Positions 36,077 to 44,285 of a DNA stretch of 64,000 nucleotides are shown here, in pieces (positions within the stretch are counted from its first letter, which is position 1; each line of letters begins with the position of its first letter). Below the pieces are notes generated by a model, which was given only the letters and a program-made list of their open reading frames with translations, searched no databases and was not told the DNA's origin. The position numbers were made by a program, and so were the translations under genes. The stretch spans positions 62,001 to 126,000 of the forward strand of contig NZ_FQVU01000006.1 of assembly GCF_900129455.1 (NCBI RefSeq), given 5' to 3'. The stretch is from Jatrophihabitans endophyticus. GTDB lineage: Bacteria; Actinomycetota; Actinomycetes; Mycobacteriales; Jatrophihabitantaceae.

Positions 36077-36823
36077 GTGGCCGATCCATCGTGCGTCAGC
36101 AGCGTCGCGCAGCAGCATGTGCTCGACGCGACCGTCGAGCTGCTGGCGGTGCGGCGCGGTGCCCTGGCCGAGCTCGAGCGCGGTACCGAGTCCGACGACG
36201 TGCACCTGGTGACCGGGTCGGCTCGGCTCAACGCCTGGATGATGGGCACCGCCCGGGGGTGGCGGCACCTGTTGTCGACTCGGCCGTTCACCTCGGCGGA
36301 TCATCTGGCGCTCAGCCTTCCCAACAACCGGCTGTGCGTCGGGCGTGGTCTGGAGATGGTCAGCGTCTTCGACCATCGCGGCACCGACGCGGCAGCGCGC
36401 ACGATGCTGGCGGCCGAGGGGGCGCCGTACCTCTACTCGCAGGCGCCGATCCAGATGCGCCTGGTCGATCAACGCGAGGTCTACCTGCACGGGCCGACGC
36501 GCAACGGTGAGGAGTCCATCCTCCGGCTGCGCGGCCGGCCGGCGGTGGACGCCGCCCGCGTCTACTGGGACGCCGTGCGCAGCCGTGCCCGGCCGTGTCG
36601 TGGAAAGCCGGCCGAGCCGGAGCTGACCGAGCGGCAACGGCTCGTGCTCGATCTGCTGCGCCACGACCTGGCCGACGAGCGCATCGCCGCCAGGCTCGAC
36701 CTCAGTGTGCGCACCGTCCGCGCCACCATTGCCGCCGCCATGGTCGCTCTCGACGTCCGCTCGCGTTTCTCGGCCGGTTACGCCTACGCACTGTTGGAAT
36801 CGGAGAAGGGATCAGTCGAATGA
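36077..36823 (+). CDS. LuxR-type regulator with phospholipase D/TrmB-like sensor domain
   Basis: A 248-residue regulator. The C-terminal 60 residues are a LuxR helix-turn-helix (LTERQRLVLDLLRHDLADER, SVRTVRATIAAAMVAL). The rest (GRGLEMVSVFDHRGTD, YLYSQAPIQMRLVDQREVYL) resembles the inactive phospholipase-D-like domain found in TrmB/LuxR regulators of streptomycetes. GTG with GAGGGGG upstream. Its stop overlaps the first of three small secreted proteins as ATGA, so it is part of that operon and probably controls it. Confidence 0.78.
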   Translation: MADPSCVSSVAQQHVLDATVELLAVRRGALAELERGTESDDVHLVTGSARLNAWMMGTARGWRHLLSTRPFTSADHLALSLPNNRLCVGRGLEMVSVFDHRGTDAAARTMLAAEGAPYLYSQAPIQMRLVDQREVYLHGPTRNGEESILRLRGRPAVDAARVYWDAVRSRARPCRGKPAEPELTERQRLVLDLLRHDLADERIAARLDLSVRTVRATIAAAMVALDVRSRFSAGYAYALLESEKGSVE

Positions 36824-37218
36824 GGACACGTGCCATGGGAGTCCTGCTCGCCGGCAGCCTGGCGGTCGGTATCGGCGTGCAGGCGCCGGCCGCCTCGGCG
36901 GCCGACTTCTGCGCCAGCCGTATCAGCGGCTCCACGTACTACCAGCACAACTTCAGCTACGGCGGGTCGGTCGCCGCCACCATCTGCGCCCCGGGCGGGG
37001 CCGGCAACGCCTACCTCTACGCCAGGGGCAAGTACGCCGACGTCTCGAAGTACATGAAGCTGTCCATCCAGACCGGCTCGTCGACCGTCTCGGTCGACGG
37101 CGACTACTACTCCTACGTGTACCGCTCACAGCCGGCGGGCAACCACACCTATCACGCGATCATGTACGACGGGAACGGCCACAAGATCGTCGACGGGTAC
37201 GCGAGCGACTTCGACTAG
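36820..37218 (+). CDS. Small secreted protein A of the LuxR-linked trio
   Basis: A 132-residue protein with a signal peptide (MRTRAMGVLLAGSLAVGIGV, cleaved about ASA-ADF). The mature part of roughly 105 residues is rich in Tyr, Ser and Gly and has two cysteines (DFCAS and TICAPG), likely one disulfide. Translationally coupled to the regulator upstream; GAAGGG is the ribosome site. No known family recognised. Confidence 0.72.
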   Translation: MRTRAMGVLLAGSLAVGIGVQAPAASAADFCASRISGSTYYQHNFSYGGSVAATICAPGGAGNAYLYARGKYADVSKYMKLSIQTGSSTVSVDGDYYSYVYRSQPAGNHTYHAIMYDGNGHKIVDGYASDFD

Positions 37219-37292
37219 CGCCGGTTCCATCGCGAATCGCTGCCCGACTCTGTGCGACGCCATCCATTCCTCGACAGCGGAAGCAGGTCATC

Positions 37293-37727
37293 GTGAAAAT
37301 ATCTCGATTGATAGGAATCGCGGCAGCGGGCTTCACCGCGATGATCGTGGCGGCGAACCCGGCGCTGGCCGACACGTACGAGTACCAGATCGCGGTACAG
37401 GGTGACTACTGGGCGCACGAGGACGCGTACTCCGGGAACTTCTACGGCGAAGCCGTCTACGAGCGTGGCGGCGACGAGATCTACGTCAAGGACACGGAGA
37501 AGGACAACATGCGCGTCGCGGCGTTCTGGTCGATTCCCTCGATCGGCCGCACCGGGCTGTGCGTAAACACCGGCGGCGAGCAGTCCCTGCGCGAGTGCAA
37601 CAAGTCCTTCCCGGAGGGCAAGACCATCTACATCAGGTTCGCCGGGCGGTGCGACGGCAGCCACAGCGCCTGCAACAAGCTGAGCCAGTACACCGACGGC
37701 GCGGCGACCGACAGTTCGAAGACGTGA
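37293..37727 (+). CDS. Small secreted protein B of the LuxR-linked trio
   Basis: A 144-residue protein with a signal peptide (VKISRLIGIAAAGFTAMIVA, cleaved about ALA-DTY). The mature part is acidic and aromatic, with four cysteines in its second half (GLCVN, RECNKS, GRCDG, SACNK) that could form two disulfides. The start region uses codons such as AAA, ATA and TCT that are rare here, suggesting foreign origin. It lies 74 bases after protein A. No family recognised. Confidence 0.7.
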   Translation: MKISRLIGIAAAGFTAMIVAANPALADTYEYQIAVQGDYWAHEDAYSGNFYGEAVYERGGDEIYVKDTEKDNMRVAAFWSIPSIGRTGLCVNTGGEQSLRECNKSFPEGKTIYIRFAGRCDGSHSACNKLSQYTDGAATDSSKT

Positions 37728-38176
37728 TGGCGCGTCGCGATCATGCCCGGGCCGCGGGCGACGTGTACCGCGGCGTTGCGCGTCGCCGCGCGACCGGCGG
37801 CGTGGCGGCCGTGGCAGCCGTCGGGACGGTGCTGGTGATCACGGCCCCGTCCGCCTTGGCGGCGAGCGGCAAGGCCTACACCTCGGACACCGGTCACATC
37901 GCCGGGCACACGACCTTCGACGACCGGATCGATGTCTACACCGTCTACGACGACGACAAGGATTCCGTCGGCGTCGTCGGATGGATCCAGGTCCAGCAGG
38001 CCAACGGGGGCTGGGCGACCTACGAGCATGTGTACGTCGGAACGGGCGAGGGCACCAGCCGCTCCGCCTACCATGACATCACCCGCGAGAGCTCCCCGGT
38101 CAGGATCTGGGCATGCCGGCAGAACGGGGCCTCCGGCACTCCCTTCAGCTGCGGCACCGCGGTCGTCGCCGGGTAG
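37727..38176 (+). CDS. Small secreted protein C of the LuxR-linked trio
   Basis: A 149-residue protein with a long basic N-terminus and a hydrophobic signal (GVAAVAAVGTVLVITAPSALA). The mature domain (SGKAYTSDTGHIAGHTTFDD onward) has two C-terminal cysteines (WACRQ, FSCGT). Its ATG shares one base with the stop of protein B (TGATG). No family recognised; the shared export and size with A and B suggest a common function. Confidence 0.7.
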   Translation: MARRDHARAAGDVYRGVARRRATGGVAAVAAVGTVLVITAPSALAASGKAYTSDTGHIAGHTTFDDRIDVYTVYDDDKDSVGVVGWIQVQQANGGWATYEHVYVGTGEGTSRSAYHDITRESSPVRIWACRQNGASGTPFSCGTAVVAG

Positions 38177-38219
38177 GCCGCCACGGCGACTGCGGTGATG
38201 GCGCACGTCGTGGGCGGGG

Positions 38220-38225
38220 CAGGAT
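38220..38225 (+). promoter_or_regulatory. -10-like element CAGGAT for the HAD gene
   Basis: CAGGAT is six bases from the ATG at 38232. The first base deviates from the TANNNT pattern, so confidence is lower than for the others. Confidence 0.35.
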
Positions 38226-38231
38226 CGGGGA

Positions 38232-38894
38232 ATGGCTGACACCGCGATCTTCGACGTCGACGGCACGCTGGTCGACACCAACTACCAGCACGCCCTGGCG
38301 TGGCAGCGGGCGTTCCGTCGCTACGACGTCTCCCGACCCCTCTGGCGCATCCACCGCGCGATCGGCATGGGCGGCGACAACCTCGTCCCCGACGTCGCCG
38401 GCCAGGACGTGGAGCAGGAGCACGGGGACGACCTGCGCGACGCCTGGGTCGAGGAGTTCGACCGATTGCTCGGCGACATCGAGCCGTTCGAGGGCGCGCA
38501 CGAGCTGCTGCAGGAGGTCAAGGACCGCGGTTTCAAGCTGGTGCTCGCGAGTTCGGGCAAGGCCAAGCACGTCGACGTGTTCCTCGACCTCGTCGACGGC
38601 AAGTCGCTCGCCGACGCGTGGACCACGTCCGAGGACGCCGAGACGAGCAAGCCCGAGCCTGATCTCGTCTCCACGGCGCTCGCCAAGGTCGAGGGTGCGG
38701 CCGGCATCATGATCGGCGACTCGACCTGGGACGTCGTCGCCGCGAGCAAGCTCAAGATCCCTACCATCGCCGTACGCAGCGGCGGCTACTCCGTCGGCGA
38801 GCTCCACGAGGCGGGCGCGGTCCAGGTGTTCCAGTCGCTCGTCGAGTTCCGCGCCGCCATCGAGGGCACGCCGCTGGCCCGCGCGACGTCGTGA
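38232..38894 (+). CDS. HAD-family phosphatase
   Basis: A 220-residue hydrolase of the beta-phosphoglucomutase/phosphoglycolate phosphatase type: DVDGTLVDTNY (nucleophile Asp, motif I), LASSGK (II), SKPEPDLV (III) and GDSTWDVVAA (IV). A helical cap lies between motifs I and II. The substrate is unknown. Confidence 0.88.
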   Translation: MADTAIFDVDGTLVDTNYQHALAWQRAFRRYDVSRPLWRIHRAIGMGGDNLVPDVAGQDVEQEHGDDLRDAWVEEFDRLLGDIEPFEGAHELLQEVKDRGFKLVLASSGKAKHVDVFLDLVDGKSLADAWTTSEDAETSKPEPDLVSTALAKVEGAAGIMIGDSTWDVVAASKLKIPTIAVRSGGYSVGELHEAGAVQVFQSLVEFRAAIEGTPLARATS

Positions 38895-38916
38895 CGCGCG
38901 GCTCTCGACCGAGCCG

Positions 38917-39438
38917 TCAGCGAGCGCGCCGGTCGACGGCGCGTTCCCAGAACGCGACGGTGGTGGCCACGCCGTCGTCTCGGCGGATCGGACGCGACTC
39001 ACCGGTCGGCGCGTAGCCGAGCGCGGACCAGAACGGCTCGGCGGTGACGGCATTGGTGGCGACGATGCTGAGGCGTACCCGTGCGATCTCGTCCCAGCTG
39101 CGCAGACACATCACCAGGTCGTCGTGGAACGTGCGGGCGACGCCGCGTCGGCGGTGGTTCGGGTGAACGACCAGCAGGCCGAGGTACGCCACGTCGGCGG
39201 CCGGGTAGCCGCGAACGACGTCGGCGAACGCCACGAGCTCGCTGTCGTGCCACGACCCGAACGCGAACTTGTCGATCGGCGACACCCCGTCGGGTCGACC
39301 GTCGAGCACGGCGACGGCGTCACCCGGGCGGGGCGGTCGACCCAGTGCGTCCCGGGTGTAGTCCGCGGCGGCGTCGAGCAGCGCTTGCAACGCGCCGGTC
39401 TCGTCCCGGGTCACGGGTCGCAGCCCTCGTCGTCGCAT
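38917..39438 (-). CDS. GNAT-family N-acetyltransferase
   Basis: A 173-residue GNAT protein; the acetyl-CoA loop is VVHPNHRRRGVAR at about residues 94-106, preceded by the AYLGLL strand. Substrate unknown. The ATG lies six bases after TACTCT. Confidence 0.85.
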   Translation of the reverse strand: MRRRGLRPVTRDETGALQALLDAAADYTRDALGRPPRPGDAVAVLDGRPDGVSPIDKFAFGSWHDSELVAFADVVRGYPAADVAYLGLLVVHPNHRRRGVARTFHDDLVMCLRSWDEIARVRLSIVATNAVTAEPFWSALGYAPTGESRPIRRDDGVATTVAFWERAVDRRAR

Positions 39439-39444
39439 CCGCGA

Positions 39445-39450
39445 AGAGTA
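39445..39450 (-). promoter_or_regulatory. -10 element TACTCT for the GNAT gene
   Basis: Minus-strand TACTCT with a six-base gap to the ATG at 39438, giving a leaderless mRNA. Confidence 0.5.
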
Positions 39451-39521
39451 GGTCCCGTTGACGCCGGGCTGCCCGCGGACTACGAAGGGCGCGAACCCTA
39501 CGACGACGGACGGAGTCGCTG

Positions 39522-39884
39522 ATGCGGGTCATTCGGGTGACGGCCGATCTCGCGGTGCCCGACCTGGACGAGGCCACCGCCTTCTACGCCGACTTCCTCG
39601 GCCTCGACCGCGAGGACCTCGGACTGGACTGGGTCACGAGATTCGTCGTGCCCTCGTCGGGCGAGCACGTCCAGCTGCTGACGCGAGACGCGACCGGCCC
39701 GCAGAACCCGCTGCTCACCGTGAAGGTCGACGACGTGGACGAGGCCTATGCCGCCGCCCGACGCCACGGCTACGAGATCGTCCACCCGCTGACGACCGAG
39801 GCGTGGGGGATCCGTCGCTTCTTCGTCCGGGCGCCCGGTGGCGTGGTGCTGAACATCGCCCAGCACCACGACCCGAACGAGTGA
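39522..39884 (+). CDS. VOC-family (glyoxalase/bleomycin-resistance fold) protein
   Basis: A 120-residue single-module VOC protein with the repeated beta-alpha-beta-beta-beta units (DLDEATAFYADFLGLDRED; VDDVDEAYAAARRHGYEIVH; RRFFVRAPGGVVLNIAQH). GGAG precedes the ATG. Function of such proteins ranges from isomerases to antibiotic binding; none can be chosen here. Confidence 0.85.
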   Translation: MRVIRVTADLAVPDLDEATAFYADFLGLDREDLGLDWVTRFVVPSSGEHVQLLTRDATGPQNPLLTVKVDDVDEAYAAARRHGYEIVHPLTTEAWGIRRFFVRAPGGVVLNIAQHHDPNE

Positions 39885-39944
39885 GCTCGGGGCACCGTCC
39901 GGCCGCGCTGTCGCCGACGTGCGCGCCGCCGACCGTGGCACGCT

Positions 39945-40367
39945 TCAGTTGATGATCTCGGCGTGCTCGCTCGACAGCAGAGCCGTGAGTCGTTCCCGCC
40001 ACGTCTGCAGCTGTTCGGGCGTCAACCGCGGCCAGTCGGCGGTCTCGTCGACGATCCGCAATGGCGCGCTGCTGCGGTAGGACCGGGTGGGGTTGCCGGG
40101 GAACTTCTTGTCGGTCACGTTCGGGTCGTTCTCGTACGGACCCGTCGGCGTGACGACATAGACCCGCGGGACCGCGTCGCGCGGCGCGAGCTCGGCCGCG
40201 ATCTCGGCGGCGAGGCCGGCACCGCTGAGCAGGGCGGTGAAGTAGACGTGGTTCATCACGATCTCGGGACGGTAGTTCGACGCGCGGCCCGCGGTGAGCA
40301 GGTCACCCGTGCCCAGCTGCGCGATCGTGCCGTGGAAGAACGGCCCCTCGTCGAGCGGTGCGGTCAC
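39945..40367 (-). CDS. arr: Rifampin ADP-ribosyltransferase (Arr)
   Basis: Arr transfers ADP-ribose from NAD to the 23-hydroxyl of rifamycins and inactivates them. The 140-residue protein matches the family's compact length and shows DEGPFFHGTIAQLGTGDLLT at the N-terminus, NHVYFTALLSGA, ENDPNVTDKKFPGNPTRSYR and the closing WRERLTALL. The GTG at 40367 follows GGAGGG eight bases upstream; the frame is open from 40403 but that start lacks a ribosome site. Predicts rifampin tolerance if expressed. Confidence 0.92.
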   Translation of the reverse strand: MTAPLDEGPFFHGTIAQLGTGDLLTAGRASNYRPEIVMNHVYFTALLSGAGLAAEIAAELAPRDAVPRVYVVTPTGPYENDPNVTDKKFPGNPTRSYRSSAPLRIVDETADWPRLTPEQLQTWRERLTALLSSEHAEIIN

Positions 40368-40447
40368 CCTGTATCCCTCCGTACGGCTGATCGGACGCGC
40401 CACTCTGGCGCAGCCCCCGGGTCTTGCCGCAAGCCCCGTCCCGCGCC

Positions 40448-41035
40448 CTATCCTGGTGGTGGCGGTCGCAGGCCGTTGCTCACGATGTCCAGCAGGCGGT
40501 GCGCGCGGGCACGGTGATCGGGCAGTGGCGCAACGGTGAAGACGCCGATGAGGCTCGCCGCGACGTCCTCGGCGGTGACGTCCACACCGAACTCGCCCGT
40601 CGTGCGGCCCGCCCGCAGGATCCGCTCGACCGCCGAGTGGAGTTCGGTCCGCGTCCGGTCGTGGGCGATCTCGCCGGACTCGATCATGGTCAACAGGGTG
40701 TCGAGCATCCCGTTCTTGGTCGCGATCCAGTCCCCGAACAGGTCCATCCAGCGACGCAGCGCCGCGCTGGGGGACAGCTCGGCCAGCAGCTCGTCGGCGC
40801 CGCTGGTCAGGCGGACGACCTGGTCGCGGTACACCGCGTCGACGAGCGACTCGCGCGTGGGGAAGTGCCGGTAGAGCGTGCCGATACCGACGCCGGCCTC
40901 GCGTGCGATCGCGCGCATCGAGGGCTCCCGGTCGGCGGTGCCGAACACCCGTGTCGCCACGGCGAGCACCTGGTCACGGTTGCGGGCTGCGTCCGCGCGC
41001 AACGCGGGCGCCGACGACTCGGGCAAACGGATCAC
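40448..41035 (-). CDS. TetR-family transcriptional repressor
   Basis: A 195-residue repressor with an N-terminal helix-turn-helix (RAIAREAGVGIGTLYRHFPTR, about residues 40-60) and an all-helical ligand domain (SETRAGRTTGEFGVDV region, ending in SNGLRPPPPG). Divergent from the MDR oxidoreductase gene across an 87-base region with two inverted repeats, so that gene is the likely target. Confidence 0.88.
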   Translation of the reverse strand: MIRLPESSAPALRADAARNRDQVLAVATRVFGTADREPSMRAIAREAGVGIGTLYRHFPTRESLVDAVYRDQVVRLTSGADELLAELSPSAALRRWMDLFGDWIATKNGMLDTLLTMIESGEIAHDRTRTELHSAVERILRAGRTTGEFGVDVTAEDVAASLIGVFTVAPLPDHRARAHRLLDIVSNGLRPPPPG

Positions 41036-41038
41036 GCT

Positions 41039-41094
41039 CCACTTAGGTGGTACGGTCGAAGAACAACCGGAGCATAGTCCGCTTAGTGCTCCGG
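41039..41094. promoter_or_regulatory. Candidate TetR operators between the divergent genes
   Basis: CCACTTAGGTGG (41039-41050) has four-base palindromic arms. CCGGAGCA (41067-41074) and TGCTCCGG (41087-41094) are exact reverse complements flanking a core with AGTCCGCTTAG, a common TetR half-site type. Confidence 0.5.
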
Positions 41095-41122
41095 TCCGCA
41101 GCCGTCGAAGGGACGATCCCCC

Positions 41123-42091
41123 ATGCCCGACTCGTCAGGAACCCCGACACCGGCCACCGGAAGGACGGTGCAGTTCGAGTCGTTCGGGGGTCCGGACGCC
41201 CTGCGCCTGAACGACGTCCCCGCCCCGCAGGCCGTCGCCGAGCAGCTGCGCGTGAGGGTCACCGCGGCCGGGCTGAATCCGATGGACTGGTTCATGACCT
41301 CGGACGCGGAGACCGCGACGCGCTTCGGGTTGAGCCTGCCCTGCGGCTTCGGCACCGACTACGCCGGCGTCGTGGATCAGGTCGGTCCGGGCGTGACCGA
41401 CTTCGCGGTCGGCGATCGCGTGTTCGGCGGCGCCATGTCCCGCGCCGTCGCCGACTACGTCCTGGTGGAGCAGGCAGGAGCCATCGCGACGGCCGGGGAC
41501 GTGCACCGCACCCCCGACGGCCTGGACGACCGGACCGCCGCCGTGCTGACCATCGCGGGGTGCACGGCGTCCGCCGCCCTGGCCGTCGTCGGGGCGGGGC
41601 CGGATGACACGGTGCTCGTCGGTGGTGCCGGCGGCGGTGTCGGCGTCTTCGTCGTCCAGCTCGCGCGCCTCGCCGGGGCGCGGGTGATCGGCACCGGATC
41701 GGCGTCCTCGGCGGACGTGTTGCGGGCGTTGGGAGCCGAACCGGTCGCCTACGGCGAGGGCATGCCGGATCGCGTTCGCGCCGTGGCGCCCCAGGGCGTC
41801 ACCGCGGCGATCGACCTCTTCGGCGCCGACACCGCGCTGGCGGCTCGGCAGTTGGGCGTCCGGGACGAGCGCATCACGACCATCGCCGGGAGGATCGACG
41901 GGATCACGCCGGCCAACGGCGCCGACGCCGCCCCCGGTGCGCTCGACCGGATCGCTCGGCTGGTCGCCGCGGGCCGGCTCCGCGTGCCCATCGCCGCCAC
42001 CTTCCCGGTCGAGCGGATCCGGGAGGCGGTCGAGCTGCAGGCCGCCCGGCACGTGCACGGCAAGGTCGTCATCGACCTCGCCGGCGAGTAG
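41123..42091 (+). CDS. Zinc-independent MDR oxidoreductase (quinone reductase-like)
   Basis: A 322-residue NADP-dependent alcohol dehydrogenase-fold enzyme without the catalytic zinc motif. Features: FESFGGPDALRL start, AGLNPMDWF, CGFGTDYAGVVDQVGPGV and the Rossmann motif VGGAGGGVGVFVVQLARLAGA. Such enzymes reduce quinones or enones and are often induced by electrophiles through an adjacent TetR repressor, as here. Confidence 0.88.
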   Translation: MPDSSGTPTPATGRTVQFESFGGPDALRLNDVPAPQAVAEQLRVRVTAAGLNPMDWFMTSDAETATRFGLSLPCGFGTDYAGVVDQVGPGVTDFAVGDRVFGGAMSRAVADYVLVEQAGAIATAGDVHRTPDGLDDRTAAVLTIAGCTASAALAVVGAGPDDTVLVGGAGGGVGVFVVQLARLAGARVIGTGSASSADVLRALGAEPVAYGEGMPDRVRAVAPQGVTAAIDLFGADTALAARQLGVRDERITTIAGRIDGITPANGADAAPGALDRIARLVAAGRLRVPIAATFPVERIREAVELQAARHVHGKVVIDLAGE

Positions 42092-42118
42092 GCCCGGTAC
42101 CGGCCGGCCGCGTGACGA

Positions 42119-42718
42119 TCAGCCGGGTGGTCGGCTGCGCTGCGGGTAGACGGTGTCGCCGCGTTCGAGCATGGCGACGAACTGCTCGATGCGCCGGCGA
42201 CGCGTGTCGGCCCGCTTGGCGGTCTCGATGCGGTACAGGACGGCGTAACGGTTCTGACCGGTGAGGGTCTCGAACAGCTGCCGTGCGGCAGGATTCGCGG
42301 CGAGCGCCGCCTCGAGGTCGGGCGGCACGGTGATGGTGGCCGCGCCGGCGTAGGCGGCCGCCCAGCGGCCGTCGTCCTTGGCCCGCTCGATCGCGGCCAG
42401 GCCGGCCGGGTGCATGCGCCCCTGCGCGATCAGCTCCTCGGCGATGGTGGTGTTGCGCTTCGACCACCCACTGCGCGCGGTGCGCGGCGTGAACCGCTGC
42501 CGGTAGCTGCGCTCGTCGCCGCCGCGGACCTGCCCGTCTATCCAGCCGTGGCACAGCGCCTCTTCCAGCGCCTGACCGTAGGTGAGGCTGGTGGGCCCGG
42601 TCGCGCCCTTCTTGCCGAGCGTCAGCCACACGCCGCCGTGCTCACCGTGGTGCTCGTGCAGCCACGCTCGCCACGCCGCGGCGTCGGCGACGGTCAGGGG
42701 CGGTAGCTCGCTTCCCAT
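42119..42718 (-). CDS. YdeI/OmpD-associated-family protein
   Basis: A 199-residue protein of the YdeI family: WLHEHHGEHGGVWL, ALEEALCHGWIDGQ, SYRQRFTPRTARSGWSKRN and a C-terminal arginine-rich stretch (ETAKRADTRRRRIEQFVAML). Bacterial relatives are linked to antimicrobial or bacteriocin tolerance, but the mechanism is unknown. ATG at 42718 agrees with the family N-terminus. Confidence 0.82.
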   Translation of the reverse strand: MGSELPPLTVADAAAWRAWLHEHHGEHGGVWLTLGKKGATGPTSLTYGQALEEALCHGWIDGQVRGGDERSYRQRFTPRTARSGWSKRNTTIAEELIAQGRMHPAGLAAIERAKDDGRWAAAYAGAATITVPPDLEAALAANPAARQLFETLTGQNRYAVLYRIETAKRADTRRRRIEQFVAMLERGDTVYPQRSRPPG

Positions 42719-42852
42719 TCCGCAACCTTGCCCGTACGCGATGACGTCCCACAAGCGGGCCCGTGCGTCACTGCGGTGACCCGTCGACATCGAGCAGGAC
42801 GTTGCGGCCGCGCCCTACTCGCGCCGCCGAGGTCCGCGCCGGCCGCCGTCGC

Positions 42853-43254
42853 TCATCGCTCGGGCTCCGGGCCCAGCAGGTCCCACCGGTTCCCGGCGAT
42901 GTCGCGGAACACCACGACGTCGCCGTACGGTTCGTGCCGCGGCTCGCTGACGAACTCGACGCCCGCTCGACGCAGGCGTGCGTAGCTGTCCGCGAAGTCC
43001 TCGACGCGCAGGAAGAACCCGACACGGCCGGCGAACTGCTCGCCGACGGCGCGGGCCTGCCGGTCGCCGTCGGCCCGGGCGAGCAGCAGCGCAGTCCGCG
43101 AGCCGGGAGGCCGGACGACGACCCAGCGCTTCGCCCGTCCGTCGTTCGTCAGCGCCGGCGAGTCCTCGACGAGGTCGAAGCCGAGGACGTCGACGAAGAA
43201 GTCGATGGCCCGGTCGTAGTCCTCGACGATCAGGGCGACCTGCTCGAGCTGCAT
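42853..43254 (-). CDS. VOC-family protein
   Basis: A 133-residue single VOC domain (EQVALIVEDYDRAIDFFVDVLGF; VEDFADSYARLRRAGVEF; VVFRDIAGNRWDLLGP). The ATG lies six bases after TATAGT. Not close in sequence to the VOC gene at 39522. Substrate unknown. Confidence 0.85.
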   Translation of the reverse strand: MQLEQVALIVEDYDRAIDFFVDVLGFDLVEDSPALTNDGRAKRWVVVRPPGSRTALLLARADGDRQARAVGEQFAGRVGFFLRVEDFADSYARLRRAGVEFVSEPRHEPYGDVVVFRDIAGNRWDLLGPEPER

Positions 43255-43260
43255 CCCGGG

Positions 43261-43266
43261 ACTATA
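43261..43266 (-). promoter_or_regulatory. -10 element TATAGT for the VOC gene
   Basis: Minus-strand TATAGT is six bases from the ATG at 43254, and it straddles the end of the neighbouring transporter gene. Confidence 0.55.
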
Positions 43267-44230
43267 GAGACGCTCGGCCCAGCCGGGTCGCGTTCGGCGA
43301 TCGTCGCGACTCGGGGCCGGCGTGCGGCAGCGGCCTTCGTCGGACTGCGCGGCGCGCCGTGGCGGTGCGGACGGTTCGACCGATCGTGACCCCGCCGCTG
43401 GCCAGCGTGACCAAGGCGATGCCGCCGAGCTGAGTCCGTGACGGCGTCTGGACGAGCAGGACGAAGCCGGCCAGCGCGGCGACGGCGGGGTTGAGGCTGG
43501 TGAGCACGCCGAAGACCGCCGTGGGCAGCCGCCGTAGCGCGAGGAGGTCCAGGCTGTAGGGAATGGCGCTGGACAGGACGCCCACGGCGAGACCGACGGC
43601 GAGGGCCTGGGGTTGCAGCAGGTCGGCGCCCGCGGTGGCGGCGCCGACGGGAAGCATCACCACCGCACCGGCTGCGCACCCCACCGCCAGGCCCGCCGGG
43701 CCGGTGCCGCTGCGGCCGAGTCGCCCACTCAGCACGATGTAGCCGGCCCAGCAGCATGCGGTCGACAACGCGAACCCGACGCCGAGCAGATCGCCGCCGC
43801 GCGGATCGCCGCCGGGCAGGACGCCGGCGAGCAGGGCGACCCCGACCGCCGCCGGGAGCGCCCAGACCCGCGTCGTCCACGACCGGGCGGTCACGATGGC
43901 GACGCCGAGCGGACCGAGGAACTCGAGCGTGACGACGGTTGCCAGCGGCAGCCGTTCGATCGCGAGGTAGAGCGTGGTGTGCATGCCGGCGAAGACGGCA
44001 CCGAAGACGAACGCCGCCTCGAGGTCGGCGCGGGTGCGTACGCGTCGCCACGGCCGGGTGAGCGTGACCAGCACCAGGGACGCGGCCGTGAGCCGCAGGG
44101 CGACGGCGCCGAGCGCGCCGATGCGGTCGAACAGCGAGGCGGCGACGGCGGCGCCGAACTGCACCGACAACACGCTGACGACGGCGAGGGCGGACCCCGT
44201 CGCCGTGTCTCGCGATCCTGGGCCGGCCAT
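43262..44230 (-). CDS. EamA-family (DMT) exporter, RhtA-like
   Basis: A 322-residue protein with about ten helices in two EamA repeats (for example VTLEFLGPLGVAIVTA and LTSLNPAVAALAGFVLL). The RhtA group exports threonine and homoserine, other members export metabolites or toxins. Divergent from a LysR gene, the usual regulator arrangement. The ATG is six bases after TACCGT. Confidence 0.86.
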   Translation of the reverse strand: MAGPGSRDTATGSALAVVSVLSVQFGAAVAASLFDRIGALGAVALRLTAASLVLVTLTRPWRRVRTRADLEAAFVFGAVFAGMHTTLYLAIERLPLATVVTLEFLGPLGVAIVTARSWTTRVWALPAAVGVALLAGVLPGGDPRGGDLLGVGFALSTACCWAGYIVLSGRLGRSGTGPAGLAVGCAAGAVVMLPVGAATAGADLLQPQALAVGLAVGVLSSAIPYSLDLLALRRLPTAVFGVLTSLNPAVAALAGFVLLVQTPSRTQLGGIALVTLASGGVTIGRTVRTATARRAVRRRPLPHAGPESRRSPNATRLGRASL

Positions 44231-44258
44231 GCCGTCACGGTAGGAGCGCCATGCCGTC
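44227..44258. promoter_or_regulatory. Direct repeats CCATGCCGTC in the eamA-lysR intergenic region
   Basis: CCATGCCGTC occurs at 44227-44236 and 44249-44258, exactly 22 bases (two helical turns) apart, and the first copy includes the transporter start codon. This is the spacing expected for tandem contact by a LysR tetramer. Confidence 0.45.
44237..44242 (-). promoter_or_regulatory. -10 element TACCGT for the EamA transporter
   Basis: Minus-strand TACCGT with a six-base gap to the ATG at 44230. The element lies between the two CCATGCCGTC repeats. Confidence 0.45.
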
Positions 44259-44285
44259 GTGGGGAAATACCCGTCGCAGGGCATC

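Noticed and set aside
24217-38176. Biosynthetic cluster for a ribosomal peptide
   Set aside because: The small proteins near 37 kb have Sec-type signals and no nearby maturation enzymes such as lanthionine synthetase, radical SAM or cyclodehydratase.
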